Source of the DNA: Hallerella sp963597395
GTDB lineage: Bacteria > Fibrobacterota > Fibrobacteria > Fibrobacterales > Fibrobacteraceae
DNA length: 15,690 nucleotides
Assembly: GCA_963597395.1 (NCBI GenBank)
Contig: CAVBPX010000056.1
Span: 1-15,690 of the forward strand
Direction of reading: 5' to 3'
Of this stretch, positions 14,251 through 15,690 are shown in pieces. Below the pieces are notes generated by a model, which saw only the letters and a list, made by a program, of their open reading frames with translations, made no database searches and had not been told where the DNA came from. Each line of letters opens with the position of its first letter. Position 1 is the first letter of the stretch. Position numbers and translations under genes: made by a program.

Positions 14251-15477
14251 TTAACGGCGCGGCAATTTGTCCACATTCCGCTCCTGCCAGACGGCGTCTT
14301 CCCAGGCGCGTTCCGCTTCGCGGGCCCACTCGGAATTCGGATAAAGCTCCACCGATTCGCGGTATTTGGCAACGGCCGAGCGGAAATCCCGCCTGACGCG
14401 ATAAATGTTCCCTATTTGGAAAAGAAGGTAGGCGCGCGAGTTTTCGTCGCGAAGACGCTTTTGAAGTTCCTGAAACTGGGCAAGCGCGCCCGCGTAGTCG
14501 CCCTGCAAAAAGGCCTCGTTCGCAAGTTCGATGGTCGCTTCGCCGGGTTTGGCCGCTTTCTTTTGGGGAGGCTCGGGCTTCGGTTCCACTGCGACGGGAG
14601 CCGTTTCCGCGGACGGTTCGGGCTTTGCCTCAGGAAGAGGCTCCGCCTTGGTCGCTTCCGGGGCTTCCGCGAGAGGAGGTTCGGACGTTTCCGTTTTGCC
14701 GGAAAGTTCCGCGATGCGGGCCCTCGCGCTTTCGACGGCGGAAGCGTTCTTTGAAAGCCTGACGTATTCCTCCAGTTCCTTCTTTTCTTCCGACGCCTTT
14801 CCGCTCTTTTTGTAGATGAGGGAAAGATAGTAGTGCGCATTGAAACCGAGTTCCGGGTAGTCGAAGGACCGCTTGAGGTTATATTCCGCCTTGTCCATTT
14901 CGCCGAGTTCATAGCGGCCCGCTCCGGCATAGTAGTAGGCGCCAGGATTCCCCGGTTCCTTCGAAAGCACTTCGCGGGCAGCGGAACAGGCCGTTTTGAA
15001 GTCCTTCGCTTCAAAGGCCTTTTTGGCCCGAAGGAAGGCCTCGGACGTGTAGGAGAACCTGGACTTTGAATCTTTTGACATCGTCTGGGCGGATGGCGCA
15101 TTTTTCTTTTCGGCGGCGGGAGCTTCCTTTTTGCCGCCGATCTTTTGACGCTCCGCGGCAGCCTGTTTTGCGTCGCCGAGCTTTTCAAAGGACCTGGCCG
15201 CGCCCTCGTAGGCGTCCTTCATCGACGCGTCATACTTGTAGGCCAGCTGATAATTGGCCAGCGCGCCCTTGTAGTCCTTCATTTTGAACCGAACCGAACC
15301 CGCGGCGTAAAAAGCCTTTGCGTTATGAGGCTCGGACGCGAGAATCGCACGATACTCCGCGAGAGCCTCCTTGTATTTGCCCGCGGCAACAAACCGATCC
15401 GCCTGTTCAAAGCGGGCGTCGGCCGCAAAAGCGAAAGCGACAAAAAAGACAAAAAGGAATCCTGCAAACTTCTTCAT
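14251..15477 (-). CDS. Periplasmic TPR-repeat protein
   Basis: A 408-aa protein with a signal peptide (MKKFAGFLFVFFVAFAFA). TPR-type helical pairs are visible at about 21-90 (GKYKEALAEYRAILASEP, KDYKGALANYQLAY), 146-240 (KDFKTACSAAREVLSKEP, GEMDKAEYNLKRSF) and 314-382 (GDYAGALAQFQELQK, RDFRSAVAKYRESVELYP). Two flexible charged linkers separate them: a Lys/Ala/Glu linker at about 112-135 and a long Pro/Glu/Ala-rich one at about 264-312. TPR proteins act as scaffolds, in envelope assembly among other roles. No enzyme motif is present. Its place upstream of the wza-like gene could mean a role in export, but that is inference from position. The ATG has no Shine-Dalgarno; TATCTTTC lies 5 nt upstream. 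Confidence 0.85.
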   Translation of the reverse strand: MKKFAGFLFVFFVAFAFAADARFEQADRFVAAGKYKEALAEYRAILASEPHNAKAFYAAGSVRFKMKDYKGALANYQLAYKYDASMKDAYEGAARSFEKLGDAKQAAAERQKIGGKKEAPAAEKKNAPSAQTMSKDSKSRFSYTSEAFLRAKKAFEAKDFKTACSAAREVLSKEPGNPGAYYYAGAGRYELGEMDKAEYNLKRSFDYPELGFNAHYYLSLIYKKSGKASEEKKELEEYVRLSKNASAVESARARIAELSGKTETSEPPLAEAPEATKAEPLPEAKPEPSAETAPVAVEPKPEPPQKKAAKPGEATIELANEAFLQGDYAGALAQFQELQKRLRDENSRAYLLFQIGNIYRVRRDFRSAVAKYRESVELYPNSEWAREAERAWEDAVWQERNVDKLPRR

Positions 15478-15482
15478 AAAAA

Positions 15483-15490
15483 GAAAGATA
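15483..15490 (-). promoter_or_regulatory. Candidate -10 box of the TPR-protein gene
   Basis: The minus strand reads TATCTTTC, ending 5 nt before the ATG at 15477, with no Shine-Dalgarno between. It is the same layout as at the M15-type peptidase gene and the 53-aa protein gene. Confidence 0.45.
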
Positions 15491-15534
15491 GAATTTTCTC
15501 TTTGACAGGATTTCCCAAAACTTTTTTGCGAAGC

Positions 15535-15690
15535 GAACTTTATGGATCCTACCTGCCTGCCCGCAGTTCAGAGCTTAGTTGTGAGAACTTGGAACTTAGA
15601 AATCATACCGGGCCGCGATTCGTTGGATCCTAGATGTTCGCAAAACTCAAATCTAAGCTCTCAGTTCTAAGTTCTGAACTTCGCTCCAGG
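15535..15690. repeat. Intergenic repeat tract related to the left edge
   Basis: No gene is seen. The tract repeats short AACTTAG/CTAAGTT-like words. It shares ctaagttctgaact (15667-15680) exactly with 101-114, and atggatcctacctgc (15542-15556) with 120-134 at 14 of 15 bases. A second ggatccta copy follows at about 15625. This looks like a dispersed intergenic repeat family. Confidence 0.6.

Overview
The window comes from a Gram-negative, two-membrane bacterium with moderately GC-rich coding DNA. It encodes an Omp85-type outer-membrane barrel, a Wza-type exporter, three lipoproteins with lipoboxes and several other Sec-exported envelope proteins. The best guess for the lineage is Fibrobacterota or a relative in the Fibrobacteres-Chlorobi-Bacteroidetes group. 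That guess rests on weak Shine-Dalgarno use, TAnnTTT-like promoter boxes and repeated CTAAGTTCTGAACT-type intergenic sequence. It is an inference, not an identification. I see no tRNA, rRNA, CRISPR array, phage genes or transposase.

Layout. Positions 1-275 hold a 14-bp tandem repeat and intergenic repeats but no gene. Positions 276-2755 (minus) form a tight three-gene unit: a class-2-like dihydroorotate dehydrogenase, a small predicted outer-membrane barrel and a PDZ-thioredoxin (TlpA-like) fusion. A 47-bp divergent promoter gap separates it from 2803-5374 (plus), an overlapping three-gene unit: M20 metallopeptidase, CobB sirtuin and YbaK-type Cys-tRNA deacylase. Next come a small M15/LAS-type peptidase (minus), an 85-bp MITE-like element and a small lipoprotein gene (plus).

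Positions 6333-12967 (minus) look like a six-gene cell-envelope operon. In transcription order it encodes a 53-aa membrane protein, a 79-aa acidic protein, a MltD-like lytic transglycosylase lipoprotein with three LysM repeats, a 732-aa AsmA-like DUF748 protein, an Omp85-like barrel with one POTRA and a 95-aa membrane protein. Two of the junctions are 4-nt GTGA overlaps. The AsmA-like plus Omp85 pair recalls TamB/TamA and is the most interesting functional lead. An intrinsic terminator at 12993-13037 separates this operon from a Wza-family exporter (13041-14180) and a periplasmic TPR protein (14251-15477), both minus. Positions 15478-15690 hold a promoter and the same repeat family as the left edge.

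Two cross-cutting observations stand out. Several transcription units have a TAnnTTT-like box only 5-6 nt before an ATG that lacks a Shine-Dalgarno, suggesting leaderless mRNAs. Two metabolic enzymes also carry unusual active-site residues: Cys for Ser in the class-2-like DHODH, and a shifted Arg in the sirtuin acyl-specificity motif.
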